From contig NZ_FOXX01000003.1 in assembly GCF_900115845.1 (NCBI RefSeq), positions 25,563-89,562 of the forward strand: DNA of 64,000 nucleotides, read 5' to 3'. The position numbers and the translations under genes were made by a program. Numbering within the stretch: position 1 is the first letter of the stretch; the number at the start of each line of letters is the position of its first letter. The stretch is from Priestia endophytica DSM 13796. Lineage in GTDB: Bacteria; Bacillota; Bacilli; Bacillales; Bacillaceae_H. The notes under the pieces are model-generated. The model was given only the letters and a program-made list of their open reading frames with translations, had not been told where the DNA came from and searched no databases. This document shows positions 43,451 to 51,836 of this stretch, in pieces.

Positions 43451-44167
43451 TCATCGCCTTTTTAACCAAAACAGACTATACAAAATATAAAAGCTTATGA
43501 TCATCACTAACTCCATCGAAAATAAATACCATGGCCATGGACCAAGATAATTTAAAAGTGAAGAAGTATTCCCTGGCTTATGCATGATATAGAGATAGTT
43601 CGCCCGCAACCATTTATTTAGGAGAAAAATGCATGCAGCATAAAAGTCTACTATTAAAACGGTGGTCCAAATTGAACGAATGGTCGGTCTAAATTTACAT
43701 GAAACAACCATAAACAAAATGGCTAGCACTACAGTTCCATGCGATACAAAAAATTCGACATATCGAAAATGAGGAAATGAAAAATGTCCAAGATTTGGAG
43801 TAAGTATTGCTTGAATAGAACTACCCAACCCAGCAAAATACATAAATGTAAGTAGTTTGCAATTATTTCTTAGCAACATTATGATAGCCAGAAATACAGC
43901 AAGGTCACTAAGGTGAAGCGGTAGAGCAGTTTTAACTGACCATTCATTCTCGCTTAAAAGCCATACTTGATAAACACTTTCAGATAACACTAATAGAAAT
44001 GCTAAAAAAAAACGAATAAGCCGATTTTTGCTCTCCTCCTGAAAGGTCTTTCTAAAGAAAACGAAAAGTATGCAGAGAGTTAAAATAATTCCTATTGTTA
44101 ATAAGTGTTCACCTGAAAAAAGGCGAAATGATTCTTGTTTTGAGTGAAAGGAAAAAAAGGAGTTCAT
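43451..44167 (-). CDS. ywaF: YwaF/TIGR02206-type integral membrane protein
   Basis: 238 aa, about seven transmembrane helices. Characteristic features: SGEHLLTIGIILTLCILFVF near the start, a second helix with VYQVWLLSENEWSVKTALPL and LHLSDLAVFLAIIMLLRNN, HFSFPHFRYVEFFVSHGTVV, and the end GPWPWYLFSMELVMIISFY. The pattern LHLSD-HFRY-SHG-GPWPWY is the YwaF signature. Function is not known. Ribosome site is AAGAGGTAATG before the ATG. Confidence 0.8.
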   Translation of the reverse strand: MNSFFSFHSKQESFRLFSGEHLLTIGIILTLCILFVFFRKTFQEESKNRLIRFFLAFLLVLSESVYQVWLLSENEWSVKTALPLHLSDLAVFLAIIMLLRNNCKLLTFMYFAGLGSSIQAILTPNLGHFSFPHFRYVEFFVSHGTVVLAILFMVVSCKFRPTIRSIWTTVLIVDFYAACIFLLNKWLRANYLYIMHKPGNTSSLLNYLGPWPWYLFSMELVMIISFYILYSLFWLKRR

Positions 44168-44357
44168 TTCATTACCTCTTAATAGTAAATTTTATATTAT
44201 TTTAATTTCAAATCATTAAAAATGTAGCGCGCAAATTTCCCTTAAAGAAATCCTCGACTTTAACTGATGTTTCACCTTTTCTTATTTATTTTATTACTTC
44301 CCTCACTAGTCCATACTCAATAAATTATCCAACTAAAGTCTAATTATTCGCGATATT

Positions 44358-44620
44358 TTACATTATGTGGAATTTTATAACTAGATTGACCACTACAGCC
44401 TCTAGCCTACTTCTTTTGATGACTTCATCTAATTGTTTTAGACTTACTACAACGGTATAGTTAATCGGCTTACTCTTAAATGGAATCCCTTTTAGTGCAT
44501 TAGGACTTCCCTTTTCCTCCATATCAAAAGTCAGGTACTTACCATAGTCTTGAATTGAGCTAGTCGGACAACCCGTTAAACTAATAAAAAGAATCCATTT
44601 AAAGGTAAAATGAATAATTC
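44358..44620 (-). pseudogene. Small lipoprotein gene without a clear start
   Basis: A minus-strand frame of about 85 codons ends at the TAA at 44358. It has a lipobox WILFISLTGC then PTSSIQDYGKYLTFDMEEKG and later VVVSLKQLDEVIKRSR. No ATG, GTG or TTG is found at the right place, so it may have lost its start, or use a rare one. It occupies most of the 600-bp gap 44168-44770. Confidence 0.4.
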
Positions 44621-44827
44621 TCTATCAGATTAGGTTTGGCATTTATATATAGGAATTCCCTTTAATAATGTACAGGCACACAATCCAAATTCTTTTATTT
44701 AGAGCAAAAATCCAGAAAAGATGCAAAAACAGGGTTACAACCAAATAATATTAGTAATTTAGCACGTTATCATTCTATTTCCATATTTGTTAAAATAAAG
44801 TCAACACAGAAAAGAGGTGTTATGAAT

Positions 44828-45118
44828 TTGAAAAGCACAGGAATTGTAAGGAAAGTAGACCAATTAGGACGTGTTGTCCTACCACACGAGTTAAGAAAAT
44901 CACTTGCTATTGAAAAGAATGATCCTTTAGAAATCTTTGTAGAGGAAGAGCGCATTGTTCTAAAAAAATACCAAGCCTACAAAACTTGTATGATTACGGG
45001 AGAAGTATCGGAAGATAATATGGTATTTGGAAATGGGCGAGTGGTACTCAGTCAAGAAGGGTTAGATATTCTTTCTCAAGAATTGAAGGAAAAGGAATTA
45101 GTATCCAAAAGTAGATAA
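44828..45118 (+). CDS. AbrB/Abh-family transition-state regulator
   Basis: 96 aa from the TTG at 44828, chosen because AGAGGTG is then 7 nt upstream and the protein begins MKSTGIVRKVDQLGRVVLPH, as AbrB proteins do; an ATG at 44822 is only 2 nt after that site. The swapped-hairpin DNA-binding domain (residues 1-50) continues ELRKSLAIEKNDPLEIFVEE, and the C-terminal tetramerisation part contains TCMITGEVSEDNMVFGNGRV. It could influence nearby secreted protein genes and host transition-state genes. Confidence 0.85.
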   Translation: MKSTGIVRKVDQLGRVVLPHELRKSLAIEKNDPLEIFVEEERIVLKKYQAYKTCMITGEVSEDNMVFGNGRVVLSQEGLDILSQELKEKELVSKSR

Positions 45119-45154
45119 CGAGGAGAAATAAGAGCGTATACTAAGAATTATAGC

Positions 45155-45211
45155 CCTGAATTTTTCATTTATCTTTTGTTTTGCGGGTAATTACTAAATG
45201 CAAAATTCAGG
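45155..45211. repeat. Hairpin with CCTGAATTTTTCATTTA arms
   Basis: Arms of 17 bp (one mismatch) 23 nt apart. The same word pair (CCYGAATTTT...AAAATTCRGG) recurs as a hairpin at 46871-46917 and as one arm at 17293-17314. Confidence 0.6.
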
Positions 45212-45262
45212 CCTGTTTTAATGTGTAGTTTTTATCGCTTATACATCCTTCATAAATAAAAA

Positions 45263-45290
45263 AGAATCCACTATTGAAGTGGATCCTTCG
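45263..45290. terminator. Terminator of the L,D-transpeptidase gene
   Basis: GAATCCACT and AGTGGATCC form a stem just after the stop of the minus-strand gene. Confidence 0.6.
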
Positions 45291-45294
45291 TACA

Positions 45295-45828
45295 TTAATT
45301 TTTGGTGTTATATCCCTTAAAGTTATATCCGTAGACTTTTGTTAACTCCTCAAAACTTCTATAGGAGTATGTAATCGTAACAGGTGTCCCCACTTGAACT
45401 TTATCATAAAGCTTTTCCACATCCGCATTATGCATTCGAACGCATCCTTGACTCACATATTTTCCAATGCTGCTTTCATTGTTATTTCCATGAATGCCAT
45501 ACGTATCACCATAAGTTCTATTGGCATTGATCCCTAACCAACGTTTCCCTAGTGGATTGCGAGGATCTCCCCCAGGAATCTTTCCTGTGTAATATGGACG
45601 ATTCTTAATTTTATTAACAACTTTAAAAAATCCAACCGGTGTTTTATCCCACGTCTTTCCTGTTGCAACAGGCACCACCATTTCGAGGTATCCATTATGA
45701 TAATACGCTAGTTTATTATAATACTTGTTGATAATGATGAGATCCTGCTTTGCTGTGTTACTTGCTGCCTTACTTTTACCGGTCGCCATTCCACCTACTA
45801 GAAATACGAGTAAAGCTAAGATTGTCAT
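45295..45828 (-). CDS. L,D-transpeptidase (YkuD family), exported
   Basis: 177 aa. Hydrophobic N-terminal signal (residues 2-20), then the YkuD catalytic domain: TPVGFFKVVNKIKNRPYY, WLGINANRTYGDTYGIHGN, and the active-site motif SQGCVRMHNADVEKLYD with the catalytic cysteine. It would form 3-3 peptidoglycan cross-links or modify spore cortex. No good ribosome site lies ahead of the ATG at 45828 and an upstream stop excludes an earlier start, so translation may be weak. It is next to a secreted lipase gene. Confidence 0.78.
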   Translation of the reverse strand: MTILALLVFLVGGMATGKSKAASNTAKQDLIIINKYYNKLAYYHNGYLEMVVPVATGKTWDKTPVGFFKVVNKIKNRPYYTGKIPGGDPRNPLGKRWLGINANRTYGDTYGIHGNNNESSIGKYVSQGCVRMHNADVEKLYDKVQVGTPVTITYSYRSFEELTKVYGYNFKGYNTKN

Positions 45829-46199
45829 GATTTTAATAAAAATCCATAAATTCTAACTATATTTCATAACATTATAGGAAATATTTACATGAATATCGTT
45901 ATTTATACAAAATATCTATACTATTCTGTAACAAAAACATCATCTTCTAAAAAAGAAGATGATTTCTAACCAATATCCGTTACTTTTCAACTTCCATCTT
46001 TACCCTTATATAGCCTGAATGAAAAATTCTCCTTTTAAATTTATATTTATCCTATAGTTAACCTAACACTTTTAACAAATACTGTATTTTTATTTAATAT
46101 TTTCGAAATTTATTCTATAATTCTTCTAAAAAACTATTCGCAAAATTTTAAATTTGATGTAATATATAGAGCTGTTACATAAATTTAGGAGGGATAAGA

Positions 46200-46832
46200 A
46201 TGAAAAAACTAATGATGGTAGCAGTACTCTCCTTTGCACTTGTTCTATCTTTGTTTAGTGTTCAACCATCAAGTGCTAAAGCTGAGTCTGCTCACAACCC
46301 AGTTGTATTTGTACATGGTATTGGAGGCGCTTCTTATAATTTCTTCAGTATTGAAAACTATTTAAGCTCTCAAGGATGGGATAGAAGTCAATTCTATGCA
46401 ATTGATTTCTATAATAAGCAAGGTTCTAACTCAACAAATGGTCCACAGCTCGCTACATACGTTGACCGTGTCCTAAGAGAAACAGGAGCAGATAAAGTAG
46501 ACATTGTGGCTCACAGTATGGGAGGAGCTAATACTCTTTATTACATCAAATATCTTGGTGGCGGATACAAAATTGAAAATGTTGTAACATTGGGTGGAGC
46601 TAATGGTTTAACTACTTCTGTAGCATTGCCAGGAACAGATCCTAACCAAAAAATCTTATATACTTCCATCTATAGTTTAACCGATGGAATTGTAGCGCCT
46701 AGCCTTTCTCGTCTACAAGGGGCAAGAAACATTCAACTTACTGGCATTTCCCATATTGGCTTATTATCAAACAGTCAAGTAAATGGTTATATCAAAGAAG
46801 GTTTAAATGGTGGAGGCCTCAATACGAATTAA
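46200..46832 (+). CDS. lipA: Secreted lipase, LipA/EstA (family I.4) type
   Basis: 210 aa precursor, AGGAGGG ribosome site. Signal peptide to about residue 29 (SSAKA-ES), mature lipase with [20 protein letters not shown], nucleophile serine in VAHSMGG, aspartate in SLTDGIV, and histidine in GISHIGLL. Strongly resembles the small Bacillus subtilis LipA, which has no lid. It hydrolyses short- to medium-chain esters extracellularly. The 46080-46200 region upstream is AT-rich and probably contains the promoter, not identified precisely. Confidence 0.9.
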   Translation: MKKLMMVAVLSFALVLSLFSVQPSSAKAESAHNPVVFVHGIGGASYNFFSIENYLSSQGWDRSQFYAIDFYNKQGSNSTNGPQLATYVDRVLRETGADKVDIVAHSMGGANTLYYIKYLGGGYKIENVVTLGGANGLTTSVALPGTDPNQKILYTSIYSLTDGIVAPSLSRLQGARNIQLTGISHIGLLSNSQVNGYIKEGLNGGGLNTN

Positions 46833-46870
46833 TAAATAAGAGGATAATCCTGAAATATCAGTTATCAATA

Positions 46871-46917
46871 GACCCGAATTTTGCATTTATTTCTTCACTA
46901 AATGTAAAATTCGGGTC
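46871..46917 (+). terminator. Terminator of lipA
   Basis: GACCCGAATTTTGCATTTA pairs with TAAATGTAAAATTCGGGTC (one mismatch, 19-bp arms). Confidence 0.75.
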
Positions 46918-46939
46918 CTTCTATAAACCCATAAATTGC

Positions 46940-47212
46940 TTATTTTTTGACTGCAACTTTCACCTTAATATTGGTCAAGTGTAAAAGCTTTGCTTCTTCT
47001 TTTTGTAAAGACTGTGTAGGGATCTTTTTCACCCATGCTTTTTTCATCCCATATCTATTCCATTTAGGATAGTAGCGTCCATGAACGGTTTTCATCTCTT
47101 TCACCTTAATGTCCACAAAAAATTTCGTGAATGCATTGTTAGGATACTGGTCTTCCGGATAAGCCTTCTTCACCACATCACATAACGTTTGATAAATGTT
47201 ATAAGAACTCAT
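46940..47212 (-). CDS. Conserved hypothetical protein, 90 aa
   Basis: AAAGGAGAG upstream of the ATG. Begins SSYNIYQTLCDVVKKAYPED and contains VKEMKTVHGRYYPKWNRYG, then a basic region. No family recognised. It lies between the lipase gene and the last gene of the conjugation-linked operon, from which it is separated by a terminator, so it is probably its own transcript. Confidence 0.55.
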   Translation of the reverse strand: MSSYNIYQTLCDVVKKAYPEDQYPNNAFTKFFVDIKVKEMKTVHGRYYPKWNRYGMKKAWVKKIPTQSLQKEEAKLLHLTNIKVKVAVKK

Positions 47213-47241
47213 TTTATTCTCTCCTTTATTTTGAAATAAAA

Positions 47242-47261
47242 AAGACCCTTTAAAGGGTCTT
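47242..47261 (-). terminator. Terminator of the primase/nuclease operon
   Basis: AAGACCCTTT and AAAGGGTCTT form a perfect palindromic stem, followed on the minus strand by TTTTTATT. Confidence 0.85.
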
Positions 47262-47287
47262 GAACATGCATGAATCCATGGGATCTG

Positions 47288-47926
47288 TTATTTATTAATC
47301 GCTTCTGTATGACGACATTGAGGGAAAGACGAACATCTCAAAAAACGATTCCTCTTTCCTTGGCGTACCACTAATGACTTTCCACACGTTGGACATGTAC
47401 GAGGCTCAGGTTCTATCTCTCGCTACACCTTTTCGGCTGTGTGAGTAGGATTTACTTCTAAAATCAACTCTTGAAGGGCTTTGCAATCAAATAGCTGTAC
47501 GTTACACGCTTCGGCTAATGCTCTTGCTGATTTCGTAAAGGAACTATTCGTGATGACCCACGCTTCATCGGCTTTATAATACGCTTGGGCTCCATAGACT
47601 TCTTGCACAGCTGATAAACTGACTCTATTTTTGGATCCGTATCGCTTCGCTTGAATGACAATCTTTTGTTGTCCTTTCATAATAAGATCCGCCCCAAAGT
47701 CACCACTTTTAGGGGTTACCTGAGCTTTATACCCTAATTGCTGAAACAAGGCTTTTAAGTACGTCTCGAATTGAAACCCATCCATTTGATCAATGTATTG
47801 AATACCTGAACGGGCCAATCGTTTCATAGCCGTTCGTTCTTGTAATCTCCGATAAACAATACGTATAAAATAAAAGGCGATCATGATAAGAAAAAAGGTA
47901 GTAAAGGCTACCATCGTATTTTCCAC
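47288..47926 (-). pseudogene. Mrr-type nuclease with C-terminal zinc ribbon, split by an in-frame TAG
   Basis: The frame from GTG at 47926 encodes one N-terminal helix (MVAFTTFFLIMIAFYFIRIV) and an Mrr-like nuclease with GDFGADLIM and VIQAKRYG, as the catalytic D-QxK, then stops at TAG 47423-47425. Read beyond that codon, the frame continues without interruption to TAA 47288 and encodes TCPTCGKSLVVRQGKRNRF then CSSFPQC, a topoisomerase-type four-cysteine ribbon. The 167-aa product may still be functional. It overlaps the primase stop (TAAGTG), so is translated with it. Confidence 0.75.
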
Positions 47927-48913
47927 TTATGCCATCTCCTGTTCGTATACCGGTTTTCTTTTCTTTTTGGTTTGGTGGAGAGGTTGTTGTTCTCTCTTTT
48001 GTCCTGTCTTTTTTAACTCATCGTTCCAATCTTTTCCCTTGGATGGAAGATTGGGTTGAATCATATCTTCTTTGAGAAGCAAATGCATCTTTTGAATGAA
48101 TTTCTTCCCTGCCTCATCGTTATCTACGGATAATACCACTTTTTTAATATCGAGTCCTTCTTTACGGGCATCAATGAAAGATTGTAAAACCGTACGACTT
48201 TTGAGACCATTCATACTCACAAGCCGAGCACCTTGGAGTTTCTCTTTTTGGAGGCTCCAATACGATAAAAGGTCTACTGGACTTTCAAACATATAGAGTT
48301 TCGTAGGCTTTCCTACATCCACAGTAAACCCTGCATCCTTTTTGGCATCGGGTAGCACTTGTTTAAAGGAACCTCGGCCATGATCCATTTTGATAGTTCC
48401 TTGTCGATCGGCTCCTATAATGTTGCCTTTTCCTCCTTGTTCTCTCCATTTGAAGACAATATTATTTCGTTTGTCTTGTGCGATTAAATCCTTTTGCAGC
48501 AGCCATTGAACTAAACGAGGATCAATCTTTCGTTCCTGGATTAAATAGTGTTTCAATTTATCCTGATTCTTTACCTCAAGGTGTTGAGGATATTGGAAAG
48601 GCTTTGTTGATTCTTGCTCATTGGAATAAGAACGAGTAAACGTTTTAAGGTTTCGAGCGTTAATGTCTTGCACAGCTTCTACAAACGATAAGTTATAGTA
48701 CATTTGGGCAAAATTAATGGCCCCGTATCCTTTTTCATTCCGGCTATTCCAAGCATACATATTGTCTCGGATAATTAAGCTGTCATGTTCGGTATGACGG
48801 TAATACTTCCCTTCTTTCTTGAACGTTTCGCCTCTGGATTCTAGGTATGATAGCAAATCAGCATCTCTTGCTTTCATCTTCTCATCCTTTCGCACGAATT
48901 TTCGATTCCTCAA
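47927..48913 (-). CDS. Toprim-domain primase-like protein (DUF3991/TraC type)
   Basis: 328 aa. N-terminal zinc-finger-like/DUF3991 part with YLESRGETFKKEGKYYRHTE and NEKGYGAINFAQMYYNLSF, then a C-terminal Toprim domain with KLYMFESPVDLLSYWSL and KKVVLSVDNDEAGKKFI (the E and DxD metal site). Plasmid proteins of this class prime DNA synthesis after transfer. AAAGGATGAG precedes the likely start at or near 48880 (MKARDADLLS); the ORF reaches 48913. It follows the ArdC-like gene. Confidence 0.75.
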   Translation of the reverse strand: MRNRKFVRKDEKMKARDADLLSYLESRGETFKKEGKYYRHTEHDSLIIRDNMYAWNSRNEKGYGAINFAQMYYNLSFVEAVQDINARNLKTFTRSYSNEQESTKPFQYPQHLEVKNQDKLKHYLIQERKIDPRLVQWLLQKDLIAQDKRNNIVFKWREQGGKGNIIGADRQGTIKMDHGRGSFKQVLPDAKKDAGFTVDVGKPTKLYMFESPVDLLSYWSLQKEKLQGARLVSMNGLKSRTVLQSFIDARKEGLDIKKVVLSVDNDEAGKKFIQKMHLLLKEDMIQPNLPSKGKDWNDELKKTGQKREQQPLHQTKKKRKPVYEQEMA

Positions 48914-48963
48914 TAAAGACCCTCCTTCTTCTATAAAATGAAAAAGAGAGCGATTAAGCTCCC

Positions 48964-50259
48964 TTATCTTTCTAATTCATATTCAGATTTCTTCCTTTTT
49001 ATCTTTCCGGTTCTCTTTTTCAAGGATGAAGCTTGAGGGCTTTTTTCTTTCTCTTCCTTCTGAAAAGAGGAATCCACTTGTTTTTCCATCTTCACAATAT
49101 CTTTTTCACCCACCCATCCTTTATTTAAGGCGGTTTGTTTTGAGGTATGGTAGTTATCTCCAGCTGTTAAACAATCTAATATACTATCGGTATCTTGAGG
49201 GGATTCTTGGTGTAGAGTCTGTCTATAGTGTGTGTAAGATGCTTTTAACCTCTCTCCTATGTTTTCAGAAGAAGGAGGTACTGTTTCATGTTGGTGCCTT
49301 TTTTCCTGAGCTAACAAGGGTTCTTTTCCCTTTTGCAGGTGCTCTTCGATAGTTTCAATAAAATTGACGGATGTAGTATGAACTTCTTTCAATAATTGTG
49401 TCTTATCCTTAAATTCTTTTCCTTTCGTCCAATGAGCAAGATAGTCTAACGAGTAATCGCTCGTATCAATATTAAAATGAGAAGCCACCGTATAAGCGGT
49501 CATCTCAGCCTGAAATTCTTTTTCCGCACTCGTATAGTTATCGAATGTTTCTTTTGTATGCAAAGTGGCGTGAGTTAATTCGTGCAACAGCGTTTTGACA
49601 TTCTGTTTTTCTGAGTTTCGAGGATTTAAAGCGACTTCTTTTGTTAGGGTATAGCTTACTCCCTTAGCAGCGCCTAACTCTCCTCTAGGCTCCACAATAG
49701 AAATCCCGTTCTTTTGGGCAATGGCTTCCATTCCCTTATACAATGCAGCATAGTTTTCAATATTTCCCTCGATCCACCGATTAGGAAAAATCTTCGGAAG
49801 ATCCTGAGTTGTTGCGTTCGTTTGCGAGATATCAAACGTGTATCCAACAGAAAAATATAAGCCACCATCTTTCACCTCCTTTTTACCTTCTTCTAGGAGC
49901 TTTTTCTCTTCCTTTGTCGCTTTATTTACCGACTTCCATTTTCCATTTTCATCTTTAAATTTAGGTACAGTTCGTTGGGGAACAAGGATTCCAATGCCTT
50001 TCTCTCCTTTTTGAACCGCGAACCCTTTACTCTTCCAAAACGCAAAAGAACCGACGGCTTTTGCCCCCGGAAACTGACTTTGTATTAATGCTACGTTAGA
50101 TATCGAGTATTGATAAAACTTCCCCATAAAGCTCAGATACTCTTTTAAATCTTGAGGAGAATGAAAGTGTTGCTCAATTCGTTTCTCCATATTTTTGGTG
50201 AGGTTTTCAACTTCTTTTTTCTTCTCTTCCACTGACTTTTTCTTATAGGTTTTACTCAT
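48964..50259 (-). CDS. ArdC-like antirestriction protein with HExxH metallopeptidase domain
   Basis: 431 aa. N-terminal ArdC-like ssDNA-binding domain (residues 20-160; YLSFMGKFYQYSISNVALIQ, FAFWKSKGFAVQKGEKGI), then an ImmA/IrrE-like zinc metallopeptidase with LLHELTHATLH and a downstream E in AEKEFQAEMTAY. The C-terminal third is low-complexity. ArdC proteins protect incoming single-stranded plasmid DNA from host restriction. Overlaps the 93-aa gene by 8 bp and is followed by the primase. Confidence 0.8.
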   Translation of the reverse strand: MSKTYKKKSVEEKKKEVENLTKNMEKRIEQHFHSPQDLKEYLSFMGKFYQYSISNVALIQSQFPGAKAVGSFAFWKSKGFAVQKGEKGIGILVPQRTVPKFKDENGKWKSVNKATKEEKKLLEEGKKEVKDGGLYFSVGYTFDISQTNATTQDLPKIFPNRWIEGNIENYAALYKGMEAIAQKNGISIVEPRGELGAAKGVSYTLTKEVALNPRNSEKQNVKTLLHELTHATLHTKETFDNYTSAEKEFQAEMTAYTVASHFNIDTSDYSLDYLAHWTKGKEFKDKTQLLKEVHTTSVNFIETIEEHLQKGKEPLLAQEKRHQHETVPPSSENIGERLKASYTHYRQTLHQESPQDTDSILDCLTAGDNYHTSKQTALNKGWVGEKDIVKMEKQVDSSFQKEEKEKSPQASSLKKRTGKIKRKKSEYELER

Positions 50260-50533
50260 CCTCGTTCACCTCATGAGACCGACTGATTTCCATTAATTCC
50301 TCCATGTCTTCCTCGTTCCATGGATCCTCATACTCTAAAAAGAGCTCATGCGTGTCGGTATGGATGGGAACTAACCAATTCTCTTGCACTTGCACATATT
50401 GATGAAGCTCTTTAGCCTCCTCTTCGGAAAGAGAGACGATCACTTTCTCTCCTTGGACCGATAAAATCACCTCTTGATCCCCTACTTCTTGAATGATTCC
50501 TAGTGTCACTTTTTCATTGAATAACATGTTCAT
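50252..50533 (-). CDS. Small acidic protein, 93 aa
   Basis: Starts MNMLFNEKVTLGIIQEVGDQ, then beta-strand-rich and strongly acidic C-terminal (EEDMEELMEISRSHEVNEDE). GAGGAGGAATG precedes the start. It overlaps the ArdC-like gene by 8 bp, so they are translated together. Function unknown; could be a small antirestriction or DNA-mimic-like protein because of its acidity, but that is speculation. Confidence 0.6.
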   Translation of the reverse strand: MNMLFNEKVTLGIIQEVGDQEVILSVQGEKVIVSLSEEEAKELHQYVQVQENWLVPIHTDTHELFLEYEDPWNEEDMEELMEISRSHEVNEDE

Positions 50534-50590
50534 TCCTCCTCTTTTATAAAATGTTCTTAAAGAGATTTCCCTTTAAAATATCAACCGAAT

Positions 50591-50622
50591 ATAACCCCGT
50601 TCTGAATGTAGAACGGGGTTAG
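50591..50622. repeat. Hairpin in the gap before the ArdC unit
   Basis: TAACCCCGTTCT and AGAACGGGGTTA form a 12-bp stem. There is no T-tract on either strand, so it is probably not a simple terminator. Confidence 0.6.
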
Positions 50623-50703
50623 AATGTAGTGGGTTAATCTTTGATGTAAGATAATTCCCTGTACGTAAAAATAGAATGATAAAGTTGTTTAAAAACCTGG
50701 CCA

Positions 50704-51309
50704 TTACTTAAATGTACATCTGAGCAAATAGACAGTGTCAAAGTTTTTCAGCTCATCCATATGACTACCCATGTCACTATAAAAATCTGTAGAAAGATCA
50801 CTAATACCCTTTTCACTACTTGAATATCCAATACTTGCTAAAACAATACTTTTATCCTTAATTGAAATACTCTCTGATGGATTGTTTCCCAATACCATCC
50901 CTAAATTATCATCTTTGATGGTTTCTGAACTTGTTCCTGTGGTTGTCGTTTCATTACTATGAACGCTAATTGAAAAACGAGTTTGATTGTTTTCTTCATT
51001 GATTTTCGCTGTGCTAAAGACCATCGTACCTGTATTTTTGATCTCAGTAGACATCTGGGTTAACTTTCTAACCAATTTGCCTGATTCATATTTCTCAACC
51101 CATACAGCTACTTCTTTATACTGATCACCAGCATTAAAATCAAATACAAAGGATTGATCCGCCGTTCCTGAAAGTAGCGTTTCCTCTCTTTCTGTCAAAG
51201 TAGCGCTAGAAATAGTGTTGGCTTTTATGTTCTTTGAATCCTCTCCATTGCAAGCAACTAAAGAAAGCATAAGCACTGTTAATATGACAAAAAATAATCC
51301 TCTTCTCAT
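50704..51309 (-). CDS. Lipoprotein of unknown function
   Basis: 201 aa with a lipoprotein signal: hydrophobic LFFVILTVLMLSLVAC, lipobox LVAC at C20, then a polar domain rich in Ser/Thr (NETTTTGTSSETIKDDN). GGGAGG upstream of the ATG. It lies inside the transfer region between the 147-aa gene and the ArdC unit; plasmid lipoproteins here might act in mating-pair stability or exclusion, which I infer only from position. Confidence 0.65.
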   Translation of the reverse strand: MRRGLFFVILTVLMLSLVACNGEDSKNIKANTISSATLTEREETLLSGTADQSFVFDFNAGDQYKEVAVWVEKYESGKLVRKLTQMSTEIKNTGTMVFSTAKINEENNQTRFSISVHSNETTTTGTSSETIKDDNLGMVLGNNPSESISIKDKSIVLASIGYSSSEKGISDLSTDFYSDMGSHMDELKNFDTVYLLRCTFK

Positions 51310-51392
51310 GGTGTCCTCCCTACCTTGACCACATTTCCGGTTAATGATTACATACTAAATATTAACATATATACCATATTTGATATATAGCA

Positions 51393-51836
51393 TTAATAAG
51401 TTTCTCTCTTCCCTCTCGACTCTTCCCAATCAATCCGTTTTTGACGTTGATGAGCAATCCGTTTCTCCACTTCTTCTTTTGCAATACGTACAGGTTCTAC
51501 CTCTTGAACGCTTGTCGGGATAAAACCCGTCCCCAATTCCGATTTATTAAAGAAGATTCCATTTAGTAATTCAATGAGAATTTGACTGTTTTTATCCGCA
51601 GCATTCGTGCCTAACCGAATCTTAGTGAGCTCCTTTTTCAACACCTCATGTAAATTCTGACTGACCACTTCGGAGATATATTTTAACGACCACTCTTGAT
51701 TTTTAGATATTTCATGTTCCTTACATAGACGAGCAATGGCATCCCCTGTATAGCGAATGTTATGTTCCTCCATATAAGTTTGAATATACGTTCTCGTTTC
51801 CTCATCTAGTGCGACTTTCATGCGTTGTCTACTCAT
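51393..51836 (-). CDS. Hypothetical protein downstream of the relaxase, 147 aa
   Basis: Begins SRQRMKVALDEETRTYIQTY, a helical domain with a basic C-terminus (KRIAHQRQKRIDWEESRGK). The ATG is at 51836, directly after the relaxase stop (51837); GGGGA lies inside the end of the relaxase gene. Probably an accessory protein of DNA processing, since it is co-transcribed with the relaxase. Confidence 0.55.
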   Translation of the reverse strand: MSRQRMKVALDEETRTYIQTYMEEHNIRYTGDAIARLCKEHEISKNQEWSLKYISEVVSQNLHEVLKKELTKIRLGTNAADKNSQILIELLNGIFFNKSELGTGFIPTSVQEVEPVRIAKEEVEKRIAHQRQKRIDWEESRGKRETY

